A DNA stretch of 64,000 bases from an uncultured Aquimarina sp. (GTDB taxonomy: Bacteria > Bacteroidota > Bacteroidia > Flavobacteriales > Flavobacteriaceae): positions 418,698 to 482,697 of the forward strand of contig CANLEM010000004.1 of NCBI GenBank assembly GCA_947489685.1, in the 5' to 3' direction. The notes below the pieces were generated by a model. The model ran no database searches and had not been told where the DNA came from. It saw only the letters and a list, made by a program, of their open reading frames with translations. Positions 50,419-59,511 of this stretch are shown here, piece by piece. Made by a program: the position numbers and the translations under genes. How positions within the stretch are numbered: the stretch's first letter is position 1; each line of letters opens with the position of its first letter.

Positions 50419-52803
50419 TTGAAAAAGAACATTTTATTTAGCCTTATGGCTATTTGTACATTACAATTTTCAATATTCAGTCAAGAAAAATTTACCATAA
50501 GTGGAACAATTTCAGAACAATCCAGTAACGAAACCTTAATTGGGGTTAATGTTATTTTTCCAGAAATGGGAAAAGGAGTTGTAACCAATGAGTATGGTTT
50601 TTATTCTATAACACTACCACAAGGCAATTACAAATTACAGGTTAGCTATTTAGGATTTCGAGACATTGTTCAGGAAATTAATTTAAATGAAGATAAAAGG
50701 TTTAATTTTCAGTTAAGTGAATCTTCTGAAATGCTCGAAGAAGTAATTATAACTGAAAAAGCTGAAAAGTTAAATATCAAGACTCCACAAATGAGTCTTA
50801 ATAAACTTACAGCAGGAACCATAAAACAAATTCCGGTAGTTCTTGGTGAAGCTGATGTCATTAAATCAATCATTCTGCTCCCTGGTGTTACAAGTGGTGG
50901 TGAAGGAGCTTCTGGTTTTAACGTACGAGGTGGAGCGGCAGATCAAAATCTTATCCTGTTAGACGAGGCTACTATTTTTAATTCTTCTCACCTATTTGGT
51001 TTTTTCTCTGTATTTAATCCCGATGCAATTAAAGACATTAAACTCTACAAAGGAGGAATACCAGCCAAATATGGAGGTCGTGTATCATCAGTACTAGACA
51101 TTTACCAAAAAGAAGGGAATAGTAAAAAATTTAGAACAAGTGGCGGAATTGGAGCTGTCGCGAGTAGATTATTGCTAGAAGGGCCGATCGTAAAAGACAA
51201 GGGAGCATTTTTGATAGGAGGCAGAGCATCCTATGCACATTTATTTTTACCTATTGTCGACGACGGAAATAACAATGTAGCTTTCTTTTATGACCTTAAT
51301 ACCAAACTCAATTATAAATTAAATGACAATAACAATCTATATTTATCAGGATACTTTGGACGAGATGTATTTGCTATAAGTGAGAGCTTTGAGAACACCT
51401 ACGGAAACACTGTACTTAACCTAAGATGGAATCACCTATTCTCGGACAAACTATTCTCCAATCTCTCTGTTATTTATTCGGATTATTTTTATGGTCTTGA
51501 ACTGGATTTTGTAGGTTTTGAATGGGATTCGGGAATAAGAAACTTCAATATTAAATATGATCTTAATCATTACTTAAGTGACAATCTTAAATTGAATTAC
51601 GGAATAAACAACATTTATTTCAGATTTAATCCTGGCGAAATAAAACCCAATAGTGAAGATTCTGGAATTATAAGAGAGAAACTAATAAACAAATACGCAA
51701 ATGAATTTGGAGCCTATATCGATGCAGAGCATAAAGTTTCTAATAATTTAACCTTGCAATATGGAGTTCGACTAAGTAATTTTATACGATTAGGGCAAGA
51801 CGAGTTTAATATCTATCAAAATGATAACCCACTCCTGTTTAATGAAGAACTTCAAATATATGAAGGTGCAGACCCCATAGGAACAGAAAGCTTTAGTCGA
51901 AGTGATCAAATTGAAACTTATACAAACATAGAACCTCGGATTGCATTAGCCTATGCTTTTAACGATAACACCTCAATAAAAGCTAGTTATAATCGAATGG
52001 CTCAATACTTACATCTATTGTCAAATACAAGCTCCCCTACTCCCTTAGATGTATGGACACCCAGCGGAAAATATATAAAACCGCAATTACTTAATCAATA
52101 TGCGCTAGGTTATTTTAAAAGTATAAGAGATAATGAGTATTCTCTTGAGGCAGAAGTTTTTTACAAAGACATTAAAAATCGTATTGATTATATAGATGGG
52201 GCCGAACTTATTGCCAATAATGCAATCGAGCAAGATATTCTTAATGGTAAAGCCAGAGCGTATGGATTAGAATTATTATTCAGAAAAAATGAAGGGAAGT
52301 TTAAAGGCTGGCTGGCATATACCTTATCCAAATCAGAACAAAAAACCCCGGGAAGAACTCCTCAAGAACCTGGTATTAATAATAATGAATGGTATAACAC
52401 TCCATACGACAAAACTCATGATATTTCATTTAATGGTAATTACGAATTAAATGATAAATGGAAATTCGGAACTAATTTTGTGTTTCAAACTGGTCAACCT
52501 ACAAATTACCCTACGGGTCAATTTGAATTTCAAGGTCTTGTGGTTCCTGTATTTGATGCGCCCAGAAATAGTGAACGACTACCATCATACCACAGAATAG
52601 ATATTTCTGCCACTCTTACACCAAAGAAAAATAAAAATAGAAAATGGAAAGGAGAATGGGTTTTTAGTATCTATAATGTCTATAATCGTAGAAATGCGGC
52701 ATCGATTAGTTTTACAAGAAATACCGATACTTTTGTAAATGAAGCTACCAGAACTTCGATTTTTGGTATTATACCCGCCGTGACCTATAATTTTAAATTC
52801 TAG
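50419..52803 (+). CDS. TonB-dependent receptor with carboxypeptidase-regulatory-like domain
   Basis: The protein has about 794 residues. A signal peptide ends in FSIFSQ, followed by a CarboxypepD_reg-like beta-sandwich (GTISEQSSNETLIGVNVIFPEMGKG..., about 25-105), a plug domain with NVRGGAADQNLILLDEATIFN and RVSSVLDIYQK, and a 22-strand-type barrel ending in TYNFKF with terminal aromatic residue. It imports an unknown ligand using TonB energy. There is no ATG; the start is one of two in-frame TTG codons, and the second is used because it gives the usual MKKN start. The stop is 3 bases before the DUF4249 gene. Confidence 0.9.
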   Translation: MKKNILFSLMAICTLQFSIFSQEKFTISGTISEQSSNETLIGVNVIFPEMGKGVVTNEYGFYSITLPQGNYKLQVSYLGFRDIVQEINLNEDKRFNFQLSESSEMLEEVIITEKAEKLNIKTPQMSLNKLTAGTIKQIPVVLGEADVIKSIILLPGVTSGGEGASGFNVRGGAADQNLILLDEATIFNSSHLFGFFSVFNPDAIKDIKLYKGGIPAKYGGRVSSVLDIYQKEGNSKKFRTSGGIGAVASRLLLEGPIVKDKGAFLIGGRASYAHLFLPIVDDGNNNVAFFYDLNTKLNYKLNDNNNLYLSGYFGRDVFAISESFENTYGNTVLNLRWNHLFSDKLFSNLSVIYSDYFYGLELDFVGFEWDSGIRNFNIKYDLNHYLSDNLKLNYGINNIYFRFNPGEIKPNSEDSGIIREKLINKYANEFGAYIDAEHKVSNNLTLQYGVRLSNFIRLGQDEFNIYQNDNPLLFNEELQIYEGADPIGTESFSRSDQIETYTNIEPRIALAYAFNDNTSIKASYNRMAQYLHLLSNTSSPTPLDVWTPSGKYIKPQLLNQYALGYFKSIRDNEYSLEAEVFYKDIKNRIDYIDGAELIANNAIEQDILNGKARAYGLELLFRKNEGKFKGWLAYTLSKSEQKTPGRTPQEPGINNNEWYNTPYDKTHDISFNGNYELNDKWKFGTNFVFQTGQPTNYPTGQFEFQGLVVPVFDAPRNSERLPSYHRIDISATLTPKKNKNRKWKGEWVFSIYNVYNRRNAASISFTRNTDTFVNEATRTSIFGIIPAVTYNFKF

Positions 52804-52806
52804 AAA

Positions 52807-53625
52807 ATGAAGAAATTACTTTACATATTGGCCATAACACTAATCGTTACAAGTTGTGAGGATGTAATAGATGTCGACCTACCTAATGGCGAACCAAAAT
52901 TGGTTATTGATGCTTCTTTTGAGTTATATTTAAATGAAACTCCTATCGATACAGAAGGTGGTGTTCGATTAACATTATCCGCTCCATTTTTTGATGATGA
53001 TGTTCCCACTGTTAGCAATGCTACAGTTTTTATTACTAATCAAAATGACAATTCTATAATCAATTTTACAGAATCTTTAGAACTAGGGTTTTATACTCCA
53101 GAAACAGCTACCTTCATTCCAGAATTTAATACACCATATACGCTAACAGTTATTCATGATAATGAAACTTATACGGCTACTACAGAGCTCGTTCCTACCG
53201 CTCCTATCGACAATATTATACAGGGTGACGCCACTCTTTTTGATGGTGATGAAACCGAAGTTATCATATTTTTCACAGACGATGGAACTCGAGATGACTA
53301 TTATCTTTTTGATTTTGATTTTAGTTTATTTCTAGCCAGCGAAGATCGTTTCTACCAAGGAGAAGCTTTTAATTTTTCTTATTTCTACGAAGATATGATT
53401 GCCGGACAAAACCTTACTATTAAAATACTAGGTATCGATGAACGCTATTTTAACTACGCTAATCTATTAATAGAACAAAGTGAACAAGAAGGTGGTAACC
53501 CTTTTTTAACACCTCCGGTAGTATTAAGAGGTAATATTATTAATACCACGAACCCTGATAATTATCCATTAGGGTATTTTAATCTTTCTGAAGCTAGCAG
53601 ACTAGATTTTATCATACAGGAATAA
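52807..53625 (+). CDS. DUF4249 family lipoprotein
   Basis: The 272-residue protein has a lipoprotein signal ending in IVTSC (Cys 17), then the diagnostic DUF4249 start EDVIDVDLPNGEPKLVIDA and Ig-like strands. Members accompany TonB receptors of this type in Bacteroidetes, as here with a 3-base gap, and are thought to be the surface partner of the receptor; the ligand is unknown. The protein is strikingly acidic (many Asp/Glu). Confidence 0.9.
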   Translation: MKKLLYILAITLIVTSCEDVIDVDLPNGEPKLVIDASFELYLNETPIDTEGGVRLTLSAPFFDDDVPTVSNATVFITNQNDNSIINFTESLELGFYTPETATFIPEFNTPYTLTVIHDNETYTATTELVPTAPIDNIIQGDATLFDGDETEVIIFFTDDGTRDDYYLFDFDFSLFLASEDRFYQGEAFNFSYFYEDMIAGQNLTIKILGIDERYFNYANLLIEQSEQEGGNPFLTPPVVLRGNIINTTNPDNYPLGYFNLSEASRLDFIIQE

Positions 53626-53690
53626 TAATGTATTAGTAATAAAACAGTAGAACCATTTTTCGTGACATCAAAAATGAGTATTTTTGAGGC

Positions 53691-54509
53691 ATGTCATTTA
53701 CAAAAACTACCGAACAATCCTCTCATTATGATCATTTAGAAAAAATGAGTATCAATGAGCTGCTTACAAATATTAATACCGAGGATAAATCAGTCCCTAT
53801 TGCTGTGCAAAAATCAATTCCGCAGATTGAAGTTTTAGTTGCTCAAATTGTACAAAAACTCAAAAATGGCGGGCGACTTTTTTATATGGGAGCAGGAACA
53901 AGCGGTCGGCTAGGTATTGTTGATGCCAGTGAATGCCCTCCTACTTTTGGAGTTTCTCATGATTTGGTCATTGGATTAATTGCGGGTGGGGATACAGCTA
54001 TACGCAGTGCCGTAGAATTTGCGGAAGACAGCACGGATCAAGGATGGAATGATCTCCAAGAATACCACATTTCTGAAAATGATGTAGTTATCGGCATAGC
54101 TGCATCTGGTACCACACCCTATGTTATAGGAGCATTACAACAGTGTAATCTACGTAATATTATTACGGGTTGTATTACTTGTAACCAAGGAAGCCCTTTA
54201 GCAAATACAGCTAAGTTTCCTGTTGTAGTTACGGTTGGCCCCGAATTTGTAACCGGAAGTTCGCGTATGAAAGCCGGTACAGCTCAAAAATTAGTCTTAA
54301 ATATGATCTCTACCGCCACAATGATTCAATTAGGTCGTGTAAAAGGCAATAAAATGGTAGATATGCAACTGAGTAATAATAAGCTTGTAGACAGAGGAAC
54401 GCGTATGATCATGGAAGAATTAAATGTTAGTCGAGAAAAAGCTGCTGATTTATTAAAAAATCATGGAAGTGTACGTAATGCAATTGATAATTATGGAAGA
54501 ACCAAATAG
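53691..54509 (+). CDS. murQ: N-acetylmuramic acid 6-phosphate etherase
   Basis: It removes lactate from MurNAc-6-phosphate in cell-wall recycling. The 272-residue SIS-domain protein has MGAGTSGRLGIVDASECPPTFG (about 65-86), GIAASGTTPYVIGAL and the conserved FVTGSSRMKAGTAQK. Length is slightly below the 295-300 of the E. coli enzyme. The gene overlaps the small DUF6095 gene by 17 bases. No murR-like regulator or MurNAc permease is adjacent. Confidence 0.95.
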   Translation: MSFTKTTEQSSHYDHLEKMSINELLTNINTEDKSVPIAVQKSIPQIEVLVAQIVQKLKNGGRLFYMGAGTSGRLGIVDASECPPTFGVSHDLVIGLIAGGDTAIRSAVEFAEDSTDQGWNDLQEYHISENDVVIGIAASGTTPYVIGALQQCNLRNIITGCITCNQGSPLANTAKFPVVVTVGPEFVTGSSRMKAGTAQKLVLNMISTATMIQLGRVKGNKMVDMQLSNNKLVDRGTRMIMEELNVSREKAADLLKNHGSVRNAIDNYGRTK

Positions 54510-54732
54510 AACTAATAAAGAAGTACTAGGCAAAGGTATACAACGCATGGCGATTGCCCTGATTTTTATGTTTATTAGCCCGGTGATCATCCACTCTGCA
54601 TTCAAAAACCAAGATCATCCATTATATATTCCTATATTGATATTGGGTCTGCTTGGTGCTGGATTTGCAATATTTATGGCTTTTAGAGGATTAAGAACTA
54701 TTATGGAATCCATGTTTGGTAAAAAAAAGTAA
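54493..54732 (+). CDS. DUF6095-like small membrane protein
   Basis: The 79-residue protein has two transmembrane helices (about 17-35 and 45-66) with a short loop containing FKNQDHPLYIP, and ends GKKK. It resembles the flavobacterial DUF6095 family; the function is unknown. The ATG at 54493, inside the end of murQ, fits the family start MEEPNRTNKEVLGKGI better than the earlier start in the frame. It is translationally tied to murQ. Confidence 0.75.
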   Translation: MEEPNRTNKEVLGKGIQRMAIALIFMFISPVIIHSAFKNQDHPLYIPILILGLLGAGFAIFMAFRGLRTIMESMFGKKK

Positions 54733-54766
54733 TACCATTCATCAATAAAGATTCTTTATTCAAAAA

Positions 54767-55276
54767 TCAAATACCTTCTCTTTTATTTACTGGTGTAGTA
54801 GGATTATAACCAAATCCCGGAATTTTAATTTCTACTCCTAATTGATCCAATATATATCCGATAGTTGCATAATGATGTACGGCATGGCTATTGGCATGAG
54901 AAAGAATACTCTCTAAGGTATAATTTACAGTAACCTTACCTTGCCCCATATTATCGGTAACATGAATCAGATAGTCTGTATTGACATCTACATAAGAAGT
55001 TAATGTTTCCTGCAAATTATAGATATGATCTTTTGCGGCCTTTTTATTGGTCGATATAATTTCATCACGTTTACGCGCTGTTAAATCAATATCATTTGTA
55101 TCCAAACCGCTAATAATACAATCAAAAAAATCCAAGGTATGCCTAATATGAGAGCCTATACTAGAATAATAGGGACCAATCGAAGTATCTTGATAGGTTT
55201 TTAAATCTATTGCGTCTAATAGAGCAATAGCATTATTAAGGTTGTGATTGATTGCGGATATAATGTGTCGTTTCAT
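54767..55276 (-). CDS. DinB-family (four-helix) protein
   Basis: The 169-residue protein has the DinB/YfiT four-helix-bundle pattern with the three metal-binding histidines in SIGSHIRHTLDFF, and SHANSHAVHHYATIGYIL. Despite the name it is not a polymerase. Members are thiol-dependent metalloproteins (bacillithiol transferase-like). The function is unknown. The ATG at 55276 is used; an in-frame ATG eight codons upstream would leave almost no leader. Confidence 0.85.
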   Translation of the reverse strand: MKRHIISAINHNLNNAIALLDAIDLKTYQDTSIGPYYSSIGSHIRHTLDFFDCIISGLDTNDIDLTARKRDEIISTNKKAAKDHIYNLQETLTSYVDVNTDYLIHVTDNMGQGKVTVNYTLESILSHANSHAVHHYATIGYILDQLGVEIKIPGFGYNPTTPVNKREGI

Positions 55277-55507
55277 AGAAAATATAGACGTAATATACAT
55301 AATTAACTTACAACAAAAATTTATCTGAAGAATAAATTTGTTTTTTTACTGTCACCTTAAAATATTAAACAAAGATTACCGTTTGGATACTATACCAAAA
55401 GTCACAATATAGTTCACCCTTACAAATCAGTAGGATATATATCACTAAAACTAAGGTTTACCCGTAAAAATTAAGATAAAGTGCGTATTTTATCGATTAA
55501 TGACATT

Positions 55508-55515
55508 TATTTTTG
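55508..55515 (+). promoter_or_regulatory. -7 promoter element of the coiled-coil secreted protein gene
   Basis: TATTTTTG matches TAnnTTTG, with a leader of about 45 bases to the start codon. Confidence 0.45.
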
Positions 55516-55567
55516 GACTTTACATAAAAAATATTGTATTATTGCTTAGTGAATTAAAAGCCCCCAT

Positions 55568-56383
55568 ATGATGAAGAAAGTTTCACTTATATTATTCTTA
55601 TCTTGTTTTATTTCCCAAATTAATGCTCAGGATTTATATGAAGATGCCTTAACTGCAGCTAGTTATGCTTATTCTCATAGTAAGAAAGCGCATGGAGCAA
55701 ATAATGTTTATCACACTCAAGAATATGCTGATAAAGCTATAGAAGCCTTTGAAAAAGTAGAAAGTTTATCCGACGAATGTGGGTGTAAACAGGCTAATGA
55801 AACGGCATATCAGGCCAAAGAAGATATGGTAAGTTCGCTAGAGCAAGATACATATGAGCGTAGCAGATTCTTTGCTAAACGTGCTAAAGACTTAGGAGCA
55901 AAATTATTAGAAGAATTAACGTTTTGTCAAGCCAACGCTGGTAGTATTAGCTATACAGAAGAGGCTTCTAACCAAGAAAATGAAATTGCCGAAATCACTG
56001 AAGAGGTTTCTTTGAAGCAACAGGAGTTAGAAGAAAAACGTCGTCAATTAGAAATCGAACAACAAAAATTAGAACAACAAATTGCTGATCAAAACAGAAA
56101 GAAAGCTGAGTTTGAAGCAAGGCGTGCTGCCGAATTCAAGGAGCAATCCTTAATAAAGTCTAAAGCTGAAGTTGCATTAAAAAAACTTGAAAGTGCTTTA
56201 CAAGAACTAAGTGTTGTACTAAATGATGAATCTAGATTTGAATCTCAAGCTGATTATTTAAGAAGTGAAAATGAGTTGAAAAACGAATCTTTGGATGATA
56301 CAAAAAGTTTTTATGTAAATAGAGCAAAAGAACTTACTCAAACAGCTATGCAACAGTTTGCCAGCTACAATATGGAAAACTAG
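55568..56383 (+). CDS. Secreted alpha-helical coiled-coil protein
   Basis: The 271-residue protein has a signal peptide ending in INAQ (about residue 21), then helical segments with a CGCKQ cysteine pair, and a long coiled coil at about 143-215 (heptads in LEEKRRQLEIEQQKLEQQIADQ). No enzyme motif is present. It is unrecognised; the general build resembles periplasmic or outer-membrane-associated scaffolds. Two ATG codons stand in tandem at the start. Confidence 0.8.
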   Translation: MMKKVSLILFLSCFISQINAQDLYEDALTAASYAYSHSKKAHGANNVYHTQEYADKAIEAFEKVESLSDECGCKQANETAYQAKEDMVSSLEQDTYERSRFFAKRAKDLGAKLLEELTFCQANAGSISYTEEASNQENEIAEITEEVSLKQQELEEKRRQLEIEQQKLEQQIADQNRKKAEFEARRAAEFKEQSLIKSKAEVALKKLESALQELSVVLNDESRFESQADYLRSENELKNESLDDTKSFYVNRAKELTQTAMQQFASYNMEN

Positions 56384-56433
56384 TTATTAAAATATTGAAT
56401 TTTATTTTGTAGCCCCAAAATAAAATTTTTTCT

Positions 56434-56463
56434 AAACGACATCTTTTAGGTGTCGTTTTTTAT
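56434..56463. terminator. Bidirectional intrinsic terminator between the coiled-coil gene and dnaE
   Basis: AAACGACATC pairs with GGTGTCGTTT (one T-G wobble), with loop TTTTA and a following TTTT run. The sequence on the minus side is less T-rich. Confidence 0.75.
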
Positions 56464-56479
56464 TTTTTAAATATATTAC

Positions 56480-59400
56480 TTATCTCAATATTCCAAAAGG
56501 TTTTTCTTTTTCTGATACTTCTTTACGGTTATATGTAGTATCAAACCTAGGGTCAGATACATAAGACATTCGTTTCTGTTTAATCACTTCGATACTTAAA
56601 AAGTCAAATTCTGAAACTACCTTGCCGGTAATCTGATAAATACCTTTACCCCTAAAAGGATATTTTTTGGCTACTGGAGGAAAATGTACCGTATCGATCC
56701 ATTCTCCCTTCTGATCCAAAAAAGTTCCAAAATACATTCGCTCTCCTTTGGAAGTACTTGTGTTTTTAACGGTAATCAAGTATCCATAAATCACAATAAT
56801 TTTATTTAAATAAAGAGCAAGATTGGTACTTAGCAAATTAGTACTCGGCAGTTCTTCTAATAAAATAAAGGGATCATAAAGTGTAAAATTTAATAATTCT
56901 AATTGATCAAAAGCATTTTCTAAATCTGTAATCGTAAATTTAGGTAATGTAAAATCTTTTACATTTACCTTAAACAATTGTCTCTGCAATTCATTAACAC
57001 TGCTATGATTACATTTATAATGTGCTTCCCATAATAAGCTTCGCTTATCCGTACTCAAAGACCTAAAAGCATCAATTCGAATAAGAATATCCAGTTGCTC
57101 AATAGAAAGTGGTGTACGTTCCATAAAATCATCCAAAGAAGTAAATACACCGCTTACTTTGGCATCCATTATTTTTAGCATAGTACGTTTTTCGAGTCCT
57201 TGTAAATGCTGAAAACCTAAATAAATTTCTTTTCCTTGAATTGTAGTTTCTATTGAACTACTATTAATACAAGGTGCGTAGATACTTGCTCCATTTATTC
57301 GTGCTTCATGTAAATACGTCTCTACACGATAAAACCCTCCACCGTTATTAATTGTTGCTACCATATACTCTAAAGGGTAATAACATTTCAAAAATAAACT
57401 TTGATAGGATTCTACGGCATAAGAAGCCGAATGTCCTTTTGCAAAAGCATAGCCCGCAAAACTTTCTATCTGTCGCCATACTTCAAAAATTACTTCATCG
57501 ACCTCTCCTCGCTCACGACAATTAGAAATAAATTTATCCTTCACCGCTTGAAATTCTTCTCGCGATCTATATTTACCACTCATTCCTCTTCTTAATACAT
57601 CAGCTTCTCCTAAATCTAATCCGGCATAATGGTGAGCCACTTTGATCACATCTTCTTGATATACCATTACCCCATATGTATCTGGCATAATATCCCACAA
57701 CACTGGGTGTGCTTGTTTTCGTCGTTCGGGGTTTTTATGACGTAAGATATATTCTCGCATCATTCCGCTTTTGGCCACTCCCGGGCGTATGATAGAGCTT
57801 GCTGCCACCAATGTTAAATAATCACGTACGCCTAGTTTTTTTAATAACATTCGCATTGCAGGAGATTCTACATAAAAGCATCCTATACATTCTGCTCTTT
57901 CAATCATTGCATTAATATTAGGATCTTCAAAAAAAGGTTTTGCATTATGAATGTTGGGCAAAACAACATCTGGATAGTTTTCTTTGATAATACCAATAGC
58001 ATCTTTTATTTTCCCTAATCCTCGTTGCCCCAAAATGTCAAACTTATACAATCCTACATCTTCTGCTATATGCATATCAAACTGGACTGTAGAAAATCCT
58101 TTGGGCGGTAAATGAGTAGCAGAAAAATAATGGATAGGTTGCTCTGAGATGATAATTCCGGCCGCATGGATACTTATATAATTTGGTCGTCCATGCAGAA
58201 TTTTTGCGTATTTAAGTACTAATCTAGAAAGTTGATCCAGTTTTTGATCATCATATTTACCATCACTTAACTTGTCTATTTCATGTTTAGGAAGCCCAAA
58301 TACTTTTCCTAATTCTCGTACTGCTCCACTATGCTTAAAAGACACATACGCTCCTAATAAAGCAACTTGATCATTACTGCCAAAAGCTTCAAAAATAAAA
58401 CGAGTGACATCTTCTCTATCCCAACTAGAAAAATCAATATCAAAATCAGGAGGGCTAGCACGATATAGATTCATAAAACGTTCAAAATATAAATCCAACT
58501 CTATGGGATCTACATCGGTAATTTCTAATAAATAAGCTACAATACTATTTGCTCCGCTTCCGCGGCCTACATGATAATAATCTTTGGATTTTGCATACTG
58601 AATGATTTTCCAGTTAATCAGAAAAAAGCTTACAAAATTTTGTTGCTTGATTAAAGAAAGCTCTTTCTCTAAACGATCACGTATAGCATCGGTTATTACT
58701 TCATAACGTTCAGGTAATTTTGATTTACATAGAGATACAAGTTTTTTATAATCTGCATCAATACTTTGAAAAACGGTTTTCAAATTTTGATTTTTCCTGT
58801 CTTTTGAAAAATTAAATTCTATACTGCATTGTGCAAGTAATTTTTCAGTATTTTCAATAATATGAGGATAACTTTTAAAAGCTTCTTTAAAAATTATTGG
58901 AGTGTACATTTTATGTTCGGGCATACCTTGCTGCGATACCGGTAATTTGCTTAATAAAGTATTAGTATCGATAGCTCGTAATAATCGATGAGTGTTAAAA
59001 TCCCGCTTACCACGAAAAGTGACTGTATGTAGCAGCACTAATTTATCAGTAAACTCACTTAGTTTAGAGAAATGCAATTTATTAATATCTGCAAATCCCA
59101 CACCAATAAATTCATTATCAGAAAAACTGGTTTTTTCTATAGTCAATAACTTTTCGAATGGATAAATAACTACGCTATGATTAAAAGAAGGAGCTTGGTC
59201 TGGAAAAACCTTTTCTTCATGCAGATGTTTAGATAGAAATTGATTCAATTCTAAAAAACCTTGATTATTCTTTGCAAGGCAAACATAACATTGTTGAGCA
59301 TCATTACGAAAATCAATACCTACAATAGGTATAATACCATAAGAGGGAGCTTTTCTTATAAAATTCAGACAAGCAGAGGTATTATTGATATCAGTCAAAG

Positions 59401-59500
59401 GAAAATAAGTACACTCATGCTGTTGCGCCATTTCCAAAAGTTCAATTTCTGAAATAGTACCGTATCGCAAACTATAGTATGAATGATTGTTTAAATACAT
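56480..59500 (-). CDS. DnaE-type DNA polymerase, short (DnaE2/ImuC-like) second alpha subunit
   Basis: The 1006-residue C-family polymerase is far shorter than the roughly 1450-residue replicative DnaE of this phylum. The palm has HVGRGSGANSIVAYLL, ELDLYFERFMN and the catalytic PPDFDIDF near 350-357; further blocks are YKFDILGQRGLGKI and VMVYQEDVIKVAHHYAG. An OB-like fold lies near the C-terminus. The N-terminal PHP region is degenerate: HxH is NNH, the TDH motif is TDI. It is the last gene of a tight operon with a DnaQ/GIY-YIG nuclease and dinB (11-base gaps), which points to translesion synthesis or induced mutagenesis. Confidence 0.9.
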   Translation of the reverse strand: MYLNNHSYYSLRYGTISEIELLEMAQQHECTYFPLTDINNTSACLNFIRKAPSYGIIPIVGIDFRNDAQQCYVCLAKNNQGFLELNQFLSKHLHEEKVFPDQAPSFNHSVVIYPFEKLLTIEKTSFSDNEFIGVGFADINKLHFSKLSEFTDKLVLLHTVTFRGKRDFNTHRLLRAIDTNTLLSKLPVSQQGMPEHKMYTPIIFKEAFKSYPHIIENTEKLLAQCSIEFNFSKDRKNQNLKTVFQSIDADYKKLVSLCKSKLPERYEVITDAIRDRLEKELSLIKQQNFVSFFLINWKIIQYAKSKDYYHVGRGSGANSIVAYLLEITDVDPIELDLYFERFMNLYRASPPDFDIDFSSWDREDVTRFIFEAFGSNDQVALLGAYVSFKHSGAVRELGKVFGLPKHEIDKLSDGKYDDQKLDQLSRLVLKYAKILHGRPNYISIHAAGIIISEQPIHYFSATHLPPKGFSTVQFDMHIAEDVGLYKFDILGQRGLGKIKDAIGIIKENYPDVVLPNIHNAKPFFEDPNINAMIERAECIGCFYVESPAMRMLLKKLGVRDYLTLVAASSIIRPGVAKSGMMREYILRHKNPERRKQAHPVLWDIMPDTYGVMVYQEDVIKVAHHYAGLDLGEADVLRRGMSGKYRSREEFQAVKDKFISNCRERGEVDEVIFEVWRQIESFAGYAFAKGHSASYAVESYQSLFLKCYYPLEYMVATINNGGGFYRVETYLHEARINGASIYAPCINSSSIETTIQGKEIYLGFQHLQGLEKRTMLKIMDAKVSGVFTSLDDFMERTPLSIEQLDILIRIDAFRSLSTDKRSLLWEAHYKCNHSSVNELQRQLFKVNVKDFTLPKFTITDLENAFDQLELLNFTLYDPFILLEELPSTNLLSTNLALYLNKIIVIYGYLITVKNTSTSKGERMYFGTFLDQKGEWIDTVHFPPVAKKYPFRGKGIYQITGKVVSEFDFLSIEVIKQKRMSYVSDPRFDTTYNRKEVSEKEKPFGILR

Positions 59501-59511
59501 TTAATTTCAAA

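Noticed and set aside
54767..55276. The DinB-family gene as a DNA polymerase
   Set aside because: It is a four-helix metalloprotein of the DinB/YfiT superfamily with three histidines, unrelated to Pol IV despite the shared name.
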